Source: Methanobrevibacter sp. V74 (GTDB lineage: Archaea > Methanobacteriota > Methanobacteria > Methanobacteriales > Methanobacteriaceae). Taken from it: a stretch of 64,000 bases of DNA. A program made the translations under genes and the position numbers. Numbering within the stretch: position 1 is the stretch's first letter; each line of letters opens with the position of its first letter. The notes under the pieces are model-generated. The model saw nothing but the letters and a program-made list of their open reading frames with translations. It did no database searches and was not told the DNA's origin. This document shows, piece by piece, positions 38,437-49,450 of the stretch. The stretch lies in NCBI RefSeq assembly GCF_963082495.1, contig NZ_CAUJAN010000001.1, forward strand, positions 310,001 through 374,000, in the 5' to 3' direction.

Positions 38437-41016
38437 ATGGAAAAATCTTTTAAGTTTTCATTGATTCTTTTAGTTGTTTTTGTACTTATTGGATCATTAA
38501 ATATGGTTTCTGCCTCTATTGATATTGTCAATGAAGCAGTTTTAGATGATTCCTCTTTATCTTCTGATACGTTGGAAGATGTTGTTTCTGTAAATGATAA
38601 TATTGTGTATGTCTCAAATTATGGTAATGATGAAAGTGGTAATGGTTCTATAGATTCTCCTTATGCAAGTTTATCTCAAGCAATTAACAAATCTGAAAAT
38701 GGTTATGTAATATGCTTGAATGGTTCTTTTTCTGGTGAAAAAAATTGTAATTTATTTATAGATAAAAATTTATCAATTACTTCTTTTGGTCTTTCATATA
38801 TTAATGGTGGTTCTAAAAATAGGATTTTTAATGTTTTAGAAGGATGTACTTTTTCTGTTAGTAATTTATCTTTTTCATATGCTGATGTTTCTAATTTAGA
38901 TAATTCTAATGGTGGGGCTATATATTCAGAAGGTATTTTAATTATTCAAAGATGTGAATTTAACTATTGTACTGCTAATAATGGAGGAGCCATTTATTCT
39001 AAAGGCAAATTAATATTAAACAATTCTAGATTCTATTATAATAGAGCAATAGCATACGGAGGAACTATATACTGCTCAGCTGATAATAGTTTAGTTAATA
39101 ATTCTATTTTTAAAAAGAATTGTGCTAAGAGTAAAACTACTGGAGTTTCTGGTGGTGCTATTTCTAATTTTGGTAATAATTTCACTGTTTCTTGTTCTCT
39201 ATTTGAGGGTAATTATGCGAAAGAAACTAGTAAAGTTAAAAATGATCCAATTTATGGTGGTGCTATTTCTAATTATGGAAAAGGATTTTATGTCTATGGT
39301 TGTGACTTTATAGGTAATTATGTTGAAGTTAGAACTGATGCTGGTTCTGGTGAAGTTTGTTTAAATATTGCTGAAGGTGGTGCTATTTATACTGTTGCAG
39401 GTGCTAAAGTAGAAAATTGTCATTTTGATAAGGATACTGCTCATTGTAGATATTCTAGCAATCAAATTAATATCTATGGTAATAGATGTTATGGTGGTGC
39501 TATTAGTATTGCTTCAGGTAAAAGTTTTTATCTTTTAAATAATACTTTCACAAATTGTAGTTCTGCTAATGGTGTTGTGAAAAATGATGCTAATTATGCT
39601 ATATTTGAAAATAACACTTTTGATAATAATAAAGCAATGTTTATGGGTTCTTCAATATATGATAATGGTGAAAATAATCTTTATATTGGTAATACTTTCT
39701 TAAATAATAATGATTCTAAAAATCAAGCTCAGGGAACTGTATATGCTAATGCTTGTAATGTAACTTTTGAAAATAATACTTTTCTTAATAATTATGATAC
39801 AAGTGGTAGTGTATATTCTTTTAATAATGCTGCTATTTATATTTATAATCCTACTTTTAAAGGAGGATCAGATGCAGGAAATACTAATATTAAAATCTCA
39901 AATAATAAGTTTAATGGTAATGATATGGGTATTTATTTATATTGTTCTGGTGGAGCTAAAATTTCAAATAATAAATTCACTAATCAAAGACAAAATGCTA
40001 TTCAAACTTATGCAGGTAGGGATTTAAATATTTTAGATAATTATTTTGAGAATAATCATGGATATCATGGTGCTGTTGATATAGGTTCTCGTAACACTCT
40101 TATTAAAGGCAATACATTTGTCAATAACACTGGTGTTGTTGCAGGAGCTATTGGTCTTTTATGTAGGGAAGATTTAACAATTGATTCTAATACTTTCATA
40201 GGCAATCATGTTACTTCTGAGGGTGGTGGAGATATTTACTCAATTTATGGGGATATGAAGATAACAAATAATGATTTTGTTATTAATTCTATTTATAAAG
40301 ATGAAAGTTCTATCTATACAAAATATGGTAAGATTAATGCTATAAATAATAAATTCACTATTTCGAATAATCTACATAAAATTATTAAACAAAGAGGTCA
40401 AATTGAATATTATTTGAATAATGTTATTTATGATAATACTCCGGTAAATGATGATGGTAGTGTAAATAATTCTTCTGTTGAGAATCTTGTAGACCTTCAT
40501 AAAAGAACTAAGGATGATTTTATTTATTATCGTAATGCTACTGAGAATAATGTTAATTTAGATGATGACTCCGACCCTATTGATTCTGGTAATACTGAAC
40601 CAAAGCATATAGAAGAGATGATTAATGACATTGTTGATGATATAACTGATATTATTAATGATATAACTGATATTATTGATAATATAAATGGTTCTAGTGA
40701 TGGAAGTTCTGATGGTTCTTTTATTTCTTCTGTTGGAACATTAAATTCTAATAGTTCTATTACTAATAGTTCTTCAGATGTTGGTAAATCTCATGAGCTT
40801 GATAAAGATCAAAGTATTGAAGTTAGTTCTCAACCAACTACTGATTCTGCTAAGGAAATAAGTTCTGAAGAACTTTCTCGATCAATTGCTTATGATTTAT
40901 CCGAAAAAAAACCAGCTACTTCAATTAATTCTAATATGAATCTATTTGCTATTTTGATTATTGTTTTAGCCATATTGTTAATTTATGGATGTTATAGAGG
41001 TAGAAAAGATATTTAA
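38437..41016 (+). CDS. Adhesin-like protein with Pmp-type beta-helix repeats and C-terminal anchor
   Basis: This intact 859-residue surface protein has a signal peptide (MEKSFKFSLILLVVFVLIGS, ending VSA). A long right-handed beta-helix of polymorphic-membrane-protein type follows, with repeated GGAI and FxxN motifs (NGGAIYSEG, NGGAIYSKG, GGAISNFG, GGAIYTVAG). Next is an acidic/Ser-rich linker with a short DITDIINDITDIIDNI repeat. The end is one membrane helix and a basic tail (LFAILIIVLAILLIYGCYRG, RKDI). It should sit on the outer face, anchored at the C terminus. GGTGATTAATA gives the ribosome site. It lies just downstream of the composite IS unit. Confidence 0.87.
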   Translation: MEKSFKFSLILLVVFVLIGSLNMVSASIDIVNEAVLDDSSLSSDTLEDVVSVNDNIVYVSNYGNDESGNGSIDSPYASLSQAINKSENGYVICLNGSFSGEKNCNLFIDKNLSITSFGLSYINGGSKNRIFNVLEGCTFSVSNLSFSYADVSNLDNSNGGAIYSEGILIIQRCEFNYCTANNGGAIYSKGKLILNNSRFYYNRAIAYGGTIYCSADNSLVNNSIFKKNCAKSKTTGVSGGAISNFGNNFTVSCSLFEGNYAKETSKVKNDPIYGGAISNYGKGFYVYGCDFIGNYVEVRTDAGSGEVCLNIAEGGAIYTVAGAKVENCHFDKDTAHCRYSSNQINIYGNRCYGGAISIASGKSFYLLNNTFTNCSSANGVVKNDANYAIFENNTFDNNKAMFMGSSIYDNGENNLYIGNTFLNNNDSKNQAQGTVYANACNVTFENNTFLNNYDTSGSVYSFNNAAIYIYNPTFKGGSDAGNTNIKISNNKFNGNDMGIYLYCSGGAKISNNKFTNQRQNAIQTYAGRDLNILDNYFENNHGYHGAVDIGSRNTLIKGNTFVNNTGVVAGAIGLLCREDLTIDSNTFIGNHVTSEGGGDIYSIYGDMKITNNDFVINSIYKDESSIYTKYGKINAINNKFTISNNLHKIIKQRGQIEYYLNNVIYDNTPVNDDGSVNNSSVENLVDLHKRTKDDFIYYRNATENNVNLDDDSDPIDSGNTEPKHIEEMINDIVDDITDIINDITDIIDNINGSSDGSSDGSFISSVGTLNSNSSITNSSSDVGKSHELDKDQSIEVSSQPTTDSAKEISSEELSRSIAYDLSEKKPATSINSNMNLFAILIIVLAILLIYGCYRGRKDI

Positions 41017-41057
41017 TATTTGATTATTATTTATTATCTATTCTTTTCTTTATTTTT

Positions 41058-42494
41058 GAGGCTGACTCATAATTTTTGTGTTTAAATTTTTTTCTTATTT
41101 TATTATCTTTTAATTTTATATATTAGGAAGTACAATTTATTATTAGAGTTAATTAACTTTTTGGTTGTGTTTCTTATGGTTTTGAGAGAGGATAAAATTG
41201 ATCAGCAATTATTGGTTCCTTTGGACTTGAAAGATTTGATTCCAAAAGATCATCTAGATTTAGTAAAACTCAAACACATAGCAATAGATGGAATAAAAAT
41301 CAAAGCCAAAGCATCCATAAATAATTTAACCAATCAAGAACAAATAGATTTACTTAAAGACATCTTAAAAAAGAGTATTGAACTCGATGAAGAAGAAGAT
41401 GAACTTCTCGGAGACGAATCAGGAAATTCTGTACCAAAAGAATTAATTGACAAAAAAATCCTTTGAAGAAATCTACAAAAAAGTAACCAAAACCACAAAA
41501 GGAAATAGAAACGAATTCAAACTACGAAGAAGCAGTAAAAAGCTCCTTGACCAAGCAAAAAAAGATAAAAAAATCTGCCAAAAAAGTTTTGCAGAAAGTC
41601 GAAAAAATCGATTCAGAACTAAAAAAGACAAAAAAACGATGCAATCAGCATAAAAGACCCCGAATCACGATGAATGCTAAACAAAAAAAGCAAATGGGAA
41701 TTCAATTACAATTTACAAATCGGAATAGACGAATACAAAGGAATAATAGTCTCATCATCACTAACACAAAATCCAACAGACGTATTCGAACTAATTCCAC
41801 AAATAGAACAAATAAAAGAAACATTTGGTAATTTAACACCAAATACACAAATTTCACCCAACAACGACTACTCAACAAACGAAAACATAAACTATCTATC
41901 AGAAAATCATCTTGATGGATAACATATCCACCAGAAAACTCTCAAAAAAACTCAAAAAAATCAACAAAAAAGATAAACCATTCAAAAAAGACAAATTTAT
42001 CTTCGATCATGAAAAAAAACACCTATATCTGCCCAATGGGTCAAATACTAGAAAACCAAAAAAAAGCTACAAAAAGAACACACGAATCGCATACTGGACA
42101 AAAAACTGCAAAAACATGCAAAAAACACCAAGAATGTTGTGGAAATAATTATTCAAGAGTAATAACAGATTATGAAAATCCAAATAAAATAAAAATGCTC
42201 AGAAAAATGGAAACACCATAGGCACAAGAAATCTATAAAAAACGATCAAAAACAGCAGAATAGCCATTTGGAAATATAAAACAAAATCTAAAAGTAACAG
42301 AATTCAACACAACTGGACTAAAAAGAACACAAACAGAAGCAAAATTACTCGCAATATCACACAATTTAAAAAGAATATACAACGAAACAATACAAAAAGA
42401 ACTCATACCCCCCAACAAAACAAACAAAATACCTGAAAATAATAAAATTAATGCCAAAAAATTTTAAAAAAATAATTAATTTTGAGTCGCCCTC
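41058..42494 (+). mobile_element. IS1182-like element with internal deletion, decayed
   Basis: The ends are imperfect inverted repeats GAGGCTGACTCATAATT and AATTTTGAGTCGCCCTC, flanked by TTTT on both sides. The interior carries transposase remnants in several frames: MVLREDKIDQQLLVPLDLKD, then after a deletion IAIDGIKIKAKAS, QIGIDEYKGIIVSSSLTQNP, the Cys motif region, and the C-terminal EFNTTGLKRTQTEAKL. It cannot make an active enzyme. Confidence 0.7.
41161..42467 (+). pseudogene. IS1182-like transposase remnant
   Basis: The N terminus (ATG 41176) resembles that of the IS1182-like copies at 16620 and 49561 (LVPLDLKDLIPKDH). It jumps straight into the catalytic KHIAIDGIKIKAKAS, showing loss of ~250 bp. 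Frameshifts follow at ~41465, ~41640 and ~41925, and at least two stops occur before the C-terminal end. Confidence 0.65.
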
Positions 42495-42611
42495 TTTTTT
42501 TAAAATTTAATCTTATAAAAATCATGCCAAGTTAATATCTATTTTTGTTTAAATAATTCTTCTAATTGTTTAAAAAGAATATCCTATTTAATTTGCTTGA
42601 ATTAACTTTTA

Positions 42612-43985
42612 ATTATAGTATTTTACGAAATGTTTACCCCAAAGAATTTCATCACCCAATTTTCAAAATATGAAATCTTATCTATTTTTTCATAAAATTT
42701 TGACTCAAAAAGTTTAATTAATTCATCCAATGATTTATGATCGGTGTTATATATTTCTCTCTTTATATCTTTCCATATGTCTTCTATAGGGTTTAAAAAC
42801 GGACAATATGGAGGTAAATAAACAAGGTTTTACTGATAAAATTTCACATGCTTCTTCAACAATTTTCGCTTTGTGGATCTTTGCATTATCTAAAAAAAAT
42901 ATTCAATGGTTTTTCTTCTTTCATGAGTAAACTTAATTTTTTGTTGTTTAACATCTTTTGCAGGTGTTTTTTTATTATTTGATTGATTTTGTAGTAGTTA
43001 ATATGGTATTTTTTGCATTTGGATTTGAATTTTTTTTTGGGATAATCTTTTGCTCATCATCAAACATTTGTTTGTATTCTTTTTCATCCATGCATTTTTC
43101 CAATAATTCAATTTTTACATTATCAATTTCTAATTTTGAACTTGATATGATCTCAGAGATTATTTTTAGTGCTTTTGGATTTTCTGTTCTGGAAATTAAA
43201 TATTTACAGATAGTTAACACAAAATTATTAGCATTATTTTTTTTGGGTTGAAAAATATTGCAGATTCACAATTAATTCCTTGAAAACCAACTCCATTAAC
43301 CCCATATCGCTCACCACTTTTTTTAAACCTATTTTTATCTTTAACACCATTAATTGTCGGATTACATAATCTCCTGGTTGTGTTAGTTGTATTTTGACAT
43401 CTAGATTCATCAAGGACAATAACATCTTCAATTTCAAAATCAATTACGAACATTTTTTTAAAAGTATTTCTTCGGCATCTGCTGGAGCTTCATTGTAAAT
43501 AAGGAACGGTTTACAATAATTAAACCCTAATTTCTTTCTTGTAATTTCCCAAACTTGTTTATAAGAATATTTGACTCCAAATCTCTCTTTAATTAGTTCT
43601 TGTGCACCAATAATGGTGTAATGTTTATCGGGATCACTTAAGAGTATTTTTAATTCAATTAACTGATCATTAGTTAATTTGGATTTTGTACCGCAATTTG
43701 AGTAATCTGGTATTAAACCTTCGATTCCATATTCATCATAATCTTTAACCCAATTTCCTACTGTTTTTCTATCCTTACGAATGAATTCCCCAACTGTAGT
43801 TCTAGTTTCACCCAATTTAACCATTCTAACTGCTAATAATCTCATATAAATATTGTGTGCTTGCCTATATTCTTTTAAATATTTATCAAGTTCTGCGATT
43901 CCTTGTTCTTCGAGTTTATCTATAATTTCCATGATTAAATATTTGTCACTCATTAGGGATAAAATTTTCGTAATATACTATAATA
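42612..43985 (-). mobile_element. IS630-like element, 1374 bp
   Basis: The inverted ends are TATAGTATTTTACGAAA at the left and TTTCGTAATATACTATA at the right, with one mismatch. They sit in TA-rich flanks, as expected for IS630, which targets TA. A single leftward transposase gene fills it. Confidence 0.7.
42623..43953 (-). pseudogene. IS630-family transposase, multiply frameshifted
   Basis: Read on the minus strand from ATG 43953, the N-terminal helix-turn-helix domains are intact (MSDKYLIMEIIDKLEEQGIA, RMVKLGETRTTVGEFIRKDRKT, GVKYSYKQVWEITRKKLGF). The frame breaks at ~43444 just before the DDE domain (VIDFEIEDVIVLDESRCQNT). Further pieces lead to the C-terminal LPPYCPFLNPIEDIWKDIKR with the final Glu/Asp and a stop at 42623. 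At least three frame changes make it inactive. Confidence 0.75.
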
Positions 43986-44353
43986 TGGATGAGTTACTAT
44001 AATCACAAGAATACATAGAAAATATCTCTCTAAAATCAATAAAAATTATTAACTATTTATATTATAAAAACTTACTTAAAAAGACATTTTATTAAGATAA
44101 TTAAATTTTATAAGTTTTTGATAAAATGACTAAATTTTTAACTTATAATGCTATCATATTTACAATACAATCAAAAAATTCTTTTTTAAAAGTTCAAACA
44201 CAAAATTAAAATATTTAAACAAATTAATCCTTTATATGGCAATAAATTATGGATTTAGCAGAATAGATGAGATTTGTTAAACCTAATAAAAAAATAAAAA
44301 TGGGAAAAATAAAGAATAAAAATTAGTTGATTATAATATCCTCCCAAATTAAA
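43986..44353. other. Intergenic spacer, nothing recognised
   Basis: This is AT-rich DNA between the IS630 element and the 3' end of the large adhesin-like gene. I see no ORF, RNA or repeat that I can support. Confidence 0.5.
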
Positions 44354-47300
44354 TTATTTTTTGATCACTATAAGCTTTCCAATTTTACTTACATGGTAAT
44401 TTTTATTAGCAGAAGAAATAATTACTTTATGGGCACCTTTTGTAAGACCTTTAGTGCTAATTTTAGCTATTCCTTTACTATTAGTTTTTACTTTGTAAGT
44501 TTTGTATTTTTTACCATTAGAAACTTTAATAATAATAGATAATTTACTAATAACCTTCTTAGTTACTTTATTTTTAATAAAAACTTGGAAGTATTTAGCT
44601 TTTTTAACTTTTGCAGCAACTTTATTAGCTTTCACAGAAGTATAAACTTTATTTACTTTAATAGAAACTTTTTTAGTTGCAGTAACATATTTTTCTCCAC
44701 TAACTTTAATATAAGCTGTATAAGTGCCTACAGCTTGTTTAATAGCTAAAGAAATTATTCCATTATTATTTGTAGTTACAGTGTAAGTAGATTTGCCAAT
44801 AGTAATAGTTACCTTTTGATTTACAATAGCATTGCCTTTATTGTCTTTAATAGTAGCAACTAATTTATTAGCATTTCCATAAGTTTTAACAACATTACTT
44901 GCAGTAATCACAACAATGAGTGGGGTATTATTAGAGATAAGGTTATTAGCTTCACATCCTTTATCAAATGTGACACTATCATCACCAACTAATTTATTAG
45001 CAATTAAATTATTATTATAAATAGTATTTTGAGAAAATCCCTCTTTACAAGATTCAGTTAAATTAATAGTATAATTACCATTAGTATTGATTTTATTATT
45101 AAATGCAATGATTTTAGCATTATTAGTAGCTAGAATACCTGTAATAGTGTTGATTGGTAAGCCAAGTTCACAACAATTTTGTTTACATTTAGCAACAATG
45201 GTATTACCGATAAAATTGGTTTTAGTGGAAGTTTTAACGCCAATAGCGTCTTTGCCTGGAATACCAACAATATTAATTACATTTTCAATAATATTTGCTT
45301 CTTTAGAATCAGATAAAATACCATATTTAGAAGAATCAATATTATTACATGAAATAAAAACTCTGTTAGCATGAGCATTAGCATATATTCCTATGTTATC
45401 AGAAATAAATTCCTCTCCAGATGTAGCATTACCAAGAGCTAAACCTTTAGTAACAATTTCGTTACATATAATTTCAGTTAAATCAGAACTAGTTGCAATA
45501 CCAATTGTATAATTACCTTCAAGATTAATTTTATTAGTTAAAAGAGTTACATCTTTACAACCATAAAGTCCTATACCATAAATAGAATTAGAACGGCCAG
45601 TTATTTTATTATTAATCATTAAATTAAAATGACCTTTATATCCTTCAACTTTCATAACATAAGCATTAGCAGAAGCTAAAATAGAAACATCATTGCTATT
45701 AAATGAAACATTAGTATTATCTTTTAAATAAATATTACAAAGATTATCAGAACCCTCGCCTTGTACAGTATCAACAACATTAAATTTATTACCTTTAATT
45801 ACAATATTATTAGAATCTACAAGATACAAACCTAAATTAGTGTAATTAGATGCCAAAGTAATAGGGTCATAGTGAACAAGTAAAGATTTGAGATTTGCAT
45901 CAAGTTTATTGTCCTTAAAGATAAGATTTTCAATTTCAGATAAACTTATAGCATATTGAGTAACTGTACCATTAGTATTAGCAGTGAATTTAATAGTATT
46001 TTCATTAATAATTAAATTTTGCACTGTTTTTGAGAATATGGCATAAGCATTAGAATCATTTATAGCATTAACAATAATATCATTTTTTAAAATACTAGTA
46101 TTTGAAATTTTATCAATTGATGAAATATCAATAGCAACTGCAGTAGAATTGATAATATTATCAAAAATACTAACTCCAGTTATATTGTTCGATTTAGTAT
46201 TTTTATATGAATTACCAATTTTAATACCAAATCTTCCATTAATCTTGTTGGAACTTATAGTTAAATTTGTAAGTGGTGTTTTACCAGAATTTGAAGTACC
46301 AGAATAAGCATAAATTCCTAATCCATTTTTAGCATCAATTATATTATTGGATATGACAGAGTTGTTAACAGGATGCAATTCAATACCTACTGTATTAGCA
46401 GATATATTTTCAGATTTAACATTAATATTATTATTAGTAATTTTCAAATTATTGTATGTCATTTTATTATTTTGAGCATCTTTACCTCCAAAAATACCTA
46501 TTGAAGAGCCTTTTATAGCTAAAACATTAATATTATTACCTTCAATTGTAATGCCATTAATATCCTTAGCAGCAGACATATCAATACCCTTAGAATCAAC
46601 GCCGATTAAGGTAATATTGTTATTGGAGATAAAAGTACCGTTGACTTTAGCATTGTTAAATTGAATACCTGTAGCAGTAGATGAACTATTTACAATGATA
46701 GTATTATTATAAACTTTATCTTCAAAATCTACTATAATTCCAATAAATTTAGCATTAATATAGTTATTATATACTTCCCAATCTATAGTGTTTTGAATTG
46801 CATTAATACCATTAGAAACGTTGGTTATATTATTGCCATATACTTTATAATTTATAGCATTTTGAACTTGGAATGCTATATTACCATTAATAATATTATT
46901 ATATCTAAATGTATTGTTAGAAGTACTAGTTGCACTTAATCCATTACCATAAACTAACCATCCAGAACCAGAACCATCAATAGTATTATATTCAATAATA
47001 TTATTACTTATGGTTCCATTTTGAGGATTTCTATACCATGTTGCCATAGAATGTCCTAATATACGAGTAATGTAAAATACATAGGGAATACCATTAACTC
47101 CGGGAACTGTTCCTGCATTGATATAATTATGACTAATTAAATTATCACAACCTAAAAGATAAAATGGATGTGATCCAGAAATCAATGTATTATTATATAT
47201 AGTGGAATGAAATACATCACCTAAACCTAAAGCATGTGAATTAGTTGCATTATTGCGTATATAATTATCTTTAATTGTAATATTAGAAACTTGAATTGCT

Positions 47301-47830
47301 AAAATTGGCCATAATGGCAAATTATCTGCACCAGTATAATTCTTAGCATCTGTATCTACAGTTATATTCAAACCATAAATAATACTATTATCTGCACCTT
47401 TGTATAATTTAATCATACAATTATGAAGAACATCAGCAGAAGAGTTAGAAGTAATGGTTAAAGATTTATTAATATTAAATACTTTACCTTCTAAGTTAGA
47501 TAATTTTAAAATATCTCCATCTTTAATAGGGGCATCATCTCTGATTGTTCCAGCTATATCATCTTCACTTTCATTATCAGCAACGAAATAATTAGCATAA
47601 TTATCATTATCAATTACCCAAGTTTGAGCAGTATTATCACGATCACCAGAAGCAAGCGCATCATTTTCAAAAGATTGCTCACTTGCAGCAATTGTTTGAT
47701 CATTTAAAACATCATCGGAAGAACCTACATCGGAAATAGCAACATCACCATCATCAATAGCAGAGACTCCACCAATACTTATAAGCATTAACATAAATGC
47801 TAAACAATAAATCAATTTAGAATTTTTCAT
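44354..47830 (-). CDS. Large adhesin-like protein, beta-helix plus Ig-like/Big_1-type repeats
   Basis: This intact 1158-residue secreted protein has a signal peptide (MKNSKLIYCLAFMLMLISIG, ending VSA). A very long Asn-rich right-handed beta-helix follows (residues ~130-930, repeated NNI, NNTI, YNN turns). Two Ig-like repeats complete it: VVKTYGNANKLVATIKDNKG to SIKVNKVYTS, and a Lys-rich final domain that ends KIGKLIVIKK. There is no C-terminal membrane helix, so attachment is probably through the basic Ig-like domains to the pseudomurein. AGGAG stands 6 bp before the ATG. Together with the genes at 17358, 30381 and 38437 it makes an adhesin cluster. Confidence 0.87.
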   Translation of the reverse strand: MKNSKLIYCLAFMLMLISIGGVSAIDDGDVAISDVGSSDDVLNDQTIAASEQSFENDALASGDRDNTAQTWVIDNDNYANYFVADNESEDDIAGTIRDDAPIKDGDILKLSNLEGKVFNINKSLTITSNSSADVLHNCMIKLYKGADNSIIYGLNITVDTDAKNYTGADNLPLWPILAIQVSNITIKDNYIRNNATNSHALGLGDVFHSTIYNNTLISGSHPFYLLGCDNLISHNYINAGTVPGVNGIPYVFYITRILGHSMATWYRNPQNGTISNNIIEYNTIDGSGSGWLVYGNGLSATSTSNNTFRYNNIINGNIAFQVQNAINYKVYGNNITNVSNGINAIQNTIDWEVYNNYINAKFIGIIVDFEDKVYNNTIIVNSSSTATGIQFNNAKVNGTFISNNNITLIGVDSKGIDMSAAKDINGITIEGNNINVLAIKGSSIGIFGGKDAQNNKMTYNNLKITNNNINVKSENISANTVGIELHPVNNSVISNNIIDAKNGLGIYAYSGTSNSGKTPLTNLTISSNKINGRFGIKIGNSYKNTKSNNITGVSIFDNIINSTAVAIDISSIDKISNTSILKNDIIVNAINDSNAYAIFSKTVQNLIINENTIKFTANTNGTVTQYAISLSEIENLIFKDNKLDANLKSLLVHYDPITLASNYTNLGLYLVDSNNIVIKGNKFNVVDTVQGEGSDNLCNIYLKDNTNVSFNSNDVSILASANAYVMKVEGYKGHFNLMINNKITGRSNSIYGIGLYGCKDVTLLTNKINLEGNYTIGIATSSDLTEIICNEIVTKGLALGNATSGEEFISDNIGIYANAHANRVFISCNNIDSSKYGILSDSKEANIIENVINIVGIPGKDAIGVKTSTKTNFIGNTIVAKCKQNCCELGLPINTITGILATNNAKIIAFNNKINTNGNYTINLTESCKEGFSQNTIYNNNLIANKLVGDDSVTFDKGCEANNLISNNTPLIVVITASNVVKTYGNANKLVATIKDNKGNAIVNQKVTITIGKSTYTVTTNNNGIISLAIKQAVGTYTAYIKVSGEKYVTATKKVSIKVNKVYTSVKANKVAAKVKKAKYFQVFIKNKVTKKVISKLSIIIKVSNGKKYKTYKVKTNSKGIAKISTKGLTKGAHKVIISSANKNYHVSKIGKLIVIKK

Positions 47831-47944
47831 AATTAACTCCTGATTTAAATAATTATTTTCAATTATATTTTATTAAAATAAAATTTAAAAAATATAATTA
47901 AATAGGTTTATAAACAACTAAATACATAAATGTTTCTAATATTA

Positions 47945-48869
47945 CAATCCAGTTAATTTAGGAAATTTTTATTTTTTAATTTTTAATTATATTATTTTAT
48001 TTTCTTATTTTTCTTATTTAAATCTTTTATTTGATATTGTATTAGTTTATATGATTTATTTTTTATTTTTTACTTTGTTTTATGGGTTTTTGATTTTTTT
48101 TATTGATTTTTCATTTTTTGATTATTTTTTTTGTTTTAAATTCCTTTAATTTGCTTGTAATTGGACGTGTTTATTTTAATAGTTTTTATATTTGTTTAAA
48201 TTATTTTATGTTTAATTTTAAGTATTATTAATAGTTAATATTAAATATTAGTAAATTATATTTTTATTATATTATAGTTATTTATGATTTTATGATTGGA
48301 TTTTTTTGATTGGGGGGGGGTTGTTTTTGATGATTAAATATTTCAGGGAATATTTTGTGATGAAACTTGGGAAATATAATTAGGATAAATATGAAAAATC
48401 GAAAATATATAAAATATGATGATGGAAAAGTGCATTTTGTTCGTATTCGAAAAACTACTTTAGGAAGTATGATTAAGTATTCTTTTCTATGATTGTGGTT
48501 GAACAACTGTTGTAGAGGCTATAAATTTTTATTAGAAGTGATAAGAAGGATAAAAATATGACTTTAACTAAATCCGATATTTCTCAAAGAAGAAAATTGC
48601 TTAATCATATTTGCTATGTTAGATATGAATGAAGACTTTATTGATGGAATTTACAATGATACAGATAGATCCAGTCTTTATAAAGGATATTCAATACTGG
48701 CAGGTGATACTAGCATCTGCGATGCACCATAATAATTGGATACACTGAAAAACAACTAAAAGAATTAAATAATCCTCATCTCAATATATTAAAAAAGGAA
48801 TTAATCAGATTTATCATGTATAGCAGATACACAAACAGATTTCATATTAACATCCACAATAAACAATAG
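47945..48869 (+). mobile_element. 5' fragment of IS4-like element
   Basis: It begins with a degenerate terminal repeat (CAATCCAGTTAATTTAGGAA) and matches 34149-35074 almost base for base. Transposase remnants are present (KNRKYIKYDDGKVHFVRIRK in broken frames). The right part is missing: the sequence stops at AACAATAG, where an IS1182-like fragment begins. The same position is used by the IS1182 insertion at 35075. Confidence 0.75.
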
Positions 48870-49450
48870 CAGGATGGGACATGAAATTTTTTAATTTTTC
48901 ATAGAATTTTTTATTTTAAAAATTTTTTGCAATAATTTTATTTTTCAGTTGTTTCTATTGTTTATTTTGTTGTATATTCTTTTTTTAAGTTGTGTCCTAT
49001 TGTGTATAGTTTAAACTCTGTATTTACTTTTTTTAAGCCTGTTGTTGTGAATTCTGTTAGGTGCATGTTTTGTTTCATGTTTGCAAATGGTAGTTTCTGC
49101 TGTTTTTTTGAGCGTATTTTTGTAGATTTTTTTGGGCTTCTGTGGTTTTCTATTTTTCTTTGCATTTTTATTTTTTTTTGGGAAATGTTTTCCATAGTCG
49201 CTGATTATTCTGTATCGTTGTGTTTTTACTGCAATATTCTTGTACTGGGCAGTTTTTGCATTCTTGGATCCAATGTGTGATTCTTGTTTTGTTTTTGTAT
49301 TGGTATTCGCTTTTTTTTCTATAGTGGTTGACCAATTGGGGAGGGGGAAGATATAGGTCATCATTTTCGTGATCATAGTTGATAATTAATCTTTGGAAAA
49401 ATGGTTTTTTTTTCGGACAATTATTATACTATTTTTTTTTCTTTTCTTGA
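48870..49450 (-). mobile_element. IS1182-like fragment, transposase C-terminal half
   Basis: It matches 14917-15490, starting with the terminal repeat CAGGATGGGACATGA and covering the C-terminal end of the transposase on the minus strand (MHLTEFTTTGLKKVNTEFKL). It breaks off at 49450, where another copy of the terminal repeat starts in the opposite orientation. Confidence 0.75.

Noticed and set aside
44354-47830. CRISPR-like or satellite DNA because of repeated AATAAT motifs
   Set aside because: The repetition comes from Asn-rich beta-helix turns in one continuous reading frame; there are no regular spacers.
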